64,000 bases of DNA, from assembly GCA_019359765.1 (NCBI GenBank), contig JAHHGU010000009.1, positions 1 through 64,000 on the forward strand, given 5' to 3'. Positions 61,264-64,000 of the stretch are shown here, in pieces; within the stretch, counting starts at the first letter, position 1, and the number at the start of each line of letters is the position of its first letter. Source of the DNA: Aphanothece sp. CMT-3BRIN-NPC111 (GTDB lineage: Bacteria > Cyanobacteriota > Cyanobacteriia > Cyanobacteriales > JAHHGU01). The notes beneath the pieces are model-generated. The model saw only the letters and a list, made by a program, of their open reading frames with translations. It was not told the DNA's origin and ran no database searches. A program made the position numbers and the translations under genes.

Positions 61264-63113
61264 TCGTCAACTGCATCAGTTGGAATTTGACCAGATGGAT
61301 CGCTTAAAATTTCTTTCAATAGAGGGTTATTGGCTGTCAGCCCGGTTACGTCAATGAAATCAAAAATTTGCTCTTCGCTTAATCCATAGTCTTGACGAGC
61401 TTCATAAACCGACTGAATGGCAATCAGAGGTTTTACATCTTCTACTTTTAGCATTGCCCACTCCCCACCCAGTTCTGATATAAGTTTGTCAAGATGAGTT
61501 TGGGCATTCCAGCGAGGATTGATTTTTTTAGAGCGAACTAAGCAACCACGAGTTAAACCAAATTTTTTGTATTGAACTAGGCGACTTAATCCTGCTGTCA
61601 CCCCTTTTCCATGTGAGTATTGCAGAATAGAAACTCCGATTTTAACAACTTTATCCTTTTCAGTCCCAAGCACCTTGAAGTTAATGTAACCAGCGTTATC
61701 TCTTTTCGGCTCAACACCTGTGACATCTTGTATTGTCACTCCTTCTACATTTTTATGGATTAAAGTACGAAAACCAAATTTAAGAGCCTTTTCAAGCAAT
61801 GAAAAATCTTCTAGATACTCTCCTAAGCCTTCTTCAAGCTCTTTATTAAAAGCAAGTTCAACGGGAGGCTTTATTGGTTCAATTATTGGCGGAGCTGGGT
61901 CAACTATAATACGCGGCTTAAAGTTATCTGCACACCATCTCAAAATCTGTCTAACAGTTAGTTTCTGCCTGCCTAGTTCCACAAGTTCTTCTTTCTCAAA
62001 AGGATAAGTAGCAGTGGGAGGGACTAAATTTTTGTCTTTGTAAAAGTTCTCTAGCCACAGAGTAACTAACTTAACAATGGAACTACCGTCCATGTAATTT
62101 AGATCGATGGGGTTGGGCTGTGCTGCTGAAACTCTTGCTGGTATTCCAGAAGCATTGGAAAATTGCTTGATTTTGTTTTTCCATGTATCGGGTAGCATTA
62201 CTGTGACAATGACACCCCGGTTTATATTATCAAAAAGATCCTTTACTAAACTAGCAATAACCTGTGCTCTTGTTAAACCAGCATCATCAACTTCATTAGC
62301 ATCCAATTCGTCAAAACAAACAATCAATGTGTTATAATCACTGATTAAGTTTAGTAGTTGGCAAACGGTTTCAAAAGCTTCTGCTTCTTTATCACTATCT
62401 TCATAGTCAGGATTAGGCAATTCCAGTGCGTTAGATTTTGCCTCAGAGAGGGATTTTCCCGATAACCACTTAATTGCGTGTGGTGCATAGTCTTCTGAAA
62501 GTGTTAACAAAATAGCGCGTATAATATCCGGATCTACACGTTTCAAGCGGCGAAAGTCTGCGGCTAGTTTGTCTACCCAGTCTATGTTTTTTGCGGCTGC
62601 ACTATTAGGGTTACTAAATGTTTCGACTAGCTGTTTTGCAGAAAAAAGTTGGGCATTGGGGTTCATAGCTCTCCATGCTTTATTAGCCATATCCGCAGCT
62701 AGTTCCTGCCACTGCATGACCCCTTGACTACCAATTTGACTGAGGCTATCTGCCAATATTTGCTGAAACTGGTACTTAATTAGGTTCAAGTTGCCATACT
62801 TACGTGCATAAACAAATAAAGCCCCCCCCTCAGCCTGAAGACGATGCCGAATGCGGCTAATGATGTGACTTTTGCCAACTCCTGGTTCAGCAGTCATGGC
62901 AATTGAAGTCACTTTACATTGACCACTACGAACCTGCTCAATTGCTCGGAAAATCGCATCTGAAGCTTCAGCGTTTAGAGTTTCAACATCAGGGAAACCC
63001 TTGTCCCATACATCTTGATTCGTGACAATCGCAGGTTTGTCAAATAGGTTGTAGCTTTGGATAGCAGCGCTGAGGGCTTCAATGGAGGATACAGGAGAGC
63101 TAGTCATAATCAT
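61260..63113 (-). CDS. P-loop ATPase with C-terminal nuclease-fold-like domain, paralogue A
   Basis: 617 residues (615 from the ATG at codon 3). Same architecture as the ATPase at 57516. The Walker A is AEPGVGKS (75-82), with Ala in place of the first Gly. Walker B is LIVCFDELD, followed by VIVTVMLPDTWK. A C-terminal domain has GYINFKVLGTEKDKVVKIGV and LTRGCLVRSKKIN. Such ATPases resemble Orc1/Cdc6- or STAND-like switches that load partners on DNA. It is 35 nt downstream of the winged-helix-like gene and overlaps the nuclease gene by 4 nt. Confidence 0.87.
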   Translation of the reverse strand: MIMTSSPVSSIEALSAAIQSYNLFDKPAIVTNQDVWDKGFPDVETLNAEASDAIFRAIEQVRSGQCKVTSIAMTAEPGVGKSHIISRIRHRLQAEGGALFVYARKYGNLNLIKYQFQQILADSLSQIGSQGVMQWQELAADMANKAWRAMNPNAQLFSAKQLVETFSNPNSAAAKNIDWVDKLAADFRRLKRVDPDIIRAILLTLSEDYAPHAIKWLSGKSLSEAKSNALELPNPDYEDSDKEAEAFETVCQLLNLISDYNTLIVCFDELDANEVDDAGLTRAQVIASLVKDLFDNINRGVIVTVMLPDTWKNKIKQFSNASGIPARVSAAQPNPIDLNYMDGSSIVKLVTLWLENFYKDKNLVPPTATYPFEKEELVELGRQKLTVRQILRWCADNFKPRIIVDPAPPIIEPIKPPVELAFNKELEEGLGEYLEDFSLLEKALKFGFRTLIHKNVEGVTIQDVTGVEPKRDNAGYINFKVLGTEKDKVVKIGVSILQYSHGKGVTAGLSRLVQYKKFGLTRGCLVRSKKINPRWNAQTHLDKLISELGGEWAMLKVEDVKPLIAIQSVYEARQDYGLSEEQIFDFIDVTGLTANNPLLKEILSDPSGQIPTDAVDE

Positions 63114-63148
63114 TCGTGTGAGTTAAGGAAGCTACAAGCAGATGAAAA

Positions 63149-63817
63149 TCAATTGTTAGAGCTTATTCGTTTAGCGTAGTAGCGCAATCCAGCTAACTGA
63201 GTCGTAATCGAGTCTTCAGCTTTATCAGGTGTGATATCTGACATCTCTCCCGCCATCAGCTGCAAAATATCGTTAGCTTGCATTTCCAGCATCCACTCGT
63301 TGAACTGAGAACGGCTAACGCGATCGCCCACCTCTCTTCTAATCCGGTAAATCGGCACCAGATTATCCAGGTTATAGTCGCGGTTAAGTTGGTCATAGAC
63401 ATCCAAAGCCACTTGCTTAAACTCGTCGTAAGATGCAACTGCATCCTCTGACTTCTTAGTTGCACCATCAGCTAGTGTTCCCATCTCCCCGATCCACTTC
63501 AACAAAGCATTGGCTGTTCTGGCTCCAATTTGGCTGTCAAACTTAAATTCAGGGCTTTTCAGTCCTTCGCCTAGCATCTGGACACCTTTATCAAACAGAG
63601 AGACTTTATTTTTGACGATCGCGATCGCGCCCTCTTTCTCCAATTGTTCAAAAACGCCCTTATAGTCCCCAGCCGTCTCATTAGTCCGTGTAATTCGTTT
63701 GGTTAATTCACCTTTCTTAACTTCTGTTGTCGCTCCTCCCATGTCCCACAACGCCAGAAGGATGCGGGTTTTAGCTTGAGCTTCAGAACCATGTAAACCT
63801 TTAGTTTTTGGTGCCAT
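63149..63817 (-). CDS. Winged-helix-like protein heading the ATPase-nuclease module
   Basis: 222 residues, unrecognised as a family. Residues about 10-90 have the pattern of a winged helix (AQAKTRILLALWDMGGATTE, KGELTKRITRTNETAGDYKG, then VFEQLEKEGAIAIVKNKVSL). A linker helix leads to a second small alpha domain ending DSITTQLAGLRYYAKRI. It could be a DNA-binding specificity or regulatory subunit. As the first gene of the run, 35 nt before an ATPase gene, it is very probably co-transcribed with it. The promoter should lie in 63818-64000. Confidence 0.75.
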   Translation of the reverse strand: MAPKTKGLHGSEAQAKTRILLALWDMGGATTEVKKGELTKRITRTNETAGDYKGVFEQLEKEGAIAIVKNKVSLFDKGVQMLGEGLKSPEFKFDSQIGARTANALLKWIGEMGTLADGATKKSEDAVASYDEFKQVALDVYDQLNRDYNLDNLVPIYRIRREVGDRVSRSQFNEWMLEMQANDILQLMAGEMSDITPDKAEDSITTQLAGLRYYAKRISSNN

Positions 63818-64000
63818 ATTAGGTATATTCCCAAGTTTTTGAGAGATAAAATTAGAGTTTCAGGTAAAAATACTTAGCAATACCCTACCCTTACATCTCA
63901 AGCAAATTGCCAGTCGATGCTGTATAGAATGATGGTGCAGATTGACAGAAAAATTACACCTGATTAAAAAAAGTTAGTATCCAATTACTCGTGGAAATCG

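Noticed and set aside
57516..63817. Assignment of the ATPase-nuclease module to BREX, Dnd, DISARM or Wadjet
   Set aside because: None of the hallmark proteins (PglZ, BrxL, DndD, DrmB, SMC-like JetC, a DNA methyltransferase) is present in the window, though the operon could extend beyond its right edge.
1..64000. tRNA, rRNA, tmRNA or other large RNA genes
   Set aside because: I saw no convincing tRNA cloverleaf or rRNA sequence while reading, but a covariance-model search was not possible.

Overview
The window reads as chromosomal DNA of a cyanobacterium. The palindrome GCGATCGC (HIP1) recurs throughout. The gene set includes carotenoid isomerase CrtH, a plastoquinol-type terminal oxidase, a glycine-rich RRM protein followed by ribosomal protein S21, DUF4278, AMIN and Nif11 proteins, an Uma2 nuclease and WD40-fused serine/threonine kinases. 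Many short dispersed repeats and decayed insertion sequences suggest a large, repeat-rich genome, probably filamentous or colonial. The species cannot be fixed from the sequence alone.

Layout. 1-3.3 kb: clpP2-clpX and an alpha/beta hydrolase. 3.5-17.6 kb: a MIP channel and a branched-chain amino-acid type ABC importer (two tandem binding proteins, livH, livM, livG, livF). The importer is broken up by an antisense Uma2 gene, two WD40 kinases flanking a HAD phosphatase, and a decayed IS605-like segment. 17.7-19.8 kb: a duplicated patch with a truncated and an intact Crp-family gene, an IS630 fossil and two copies of the 3' end of an alternative oxidase gene. 20-24.5 kb: a small secreted protein, a large AT-rich outer-membrane-like protein with N-terminal repeats, and an EcsC-like protein. 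24.6-30.2 kb: a methyltransferase, GNAT, SDR, an S41 peptidase homologue, an RNA methyltransferase, and a hicBA pair whose toxin is degenerate.

30.7-37 kb is a nitric-oxide/alternative-respiration cluster: quinol NO reductase, alternative oxidase, YwiC-like membrane protein, an unknown protein, a cupin and a methyltransferase. Three of its intergenic regions carry a Crp-type palindrome, consensus TATGA-GYTAGC-TCATA. The displaced Crp-family gene at 19.1 kb starts inside a remnant of an oxidase gene of this kind, which makes it a candidate regulator of the cluster (inference).

37.4-57.3 kb is mostly housekeeping: crtH, upp, YggT, aroE coupled to a CPA2 antiporter, rbp-rpsU and acnB. A small accessory patch lies between (Nif11 protein, PD-(D/E)XK nuclease, intact hicBA). 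57.5-63.8 kb holds four genes on the minus strand: a winged-helix-like protein, a P-loop ATPase, a PD-(D/E)XK nuclease overlapping it by 4 nt, and a second paralogous ATPase. I do not recognise this as a named system; it is the best candidate for an undescribed DNA-processing or defence module.
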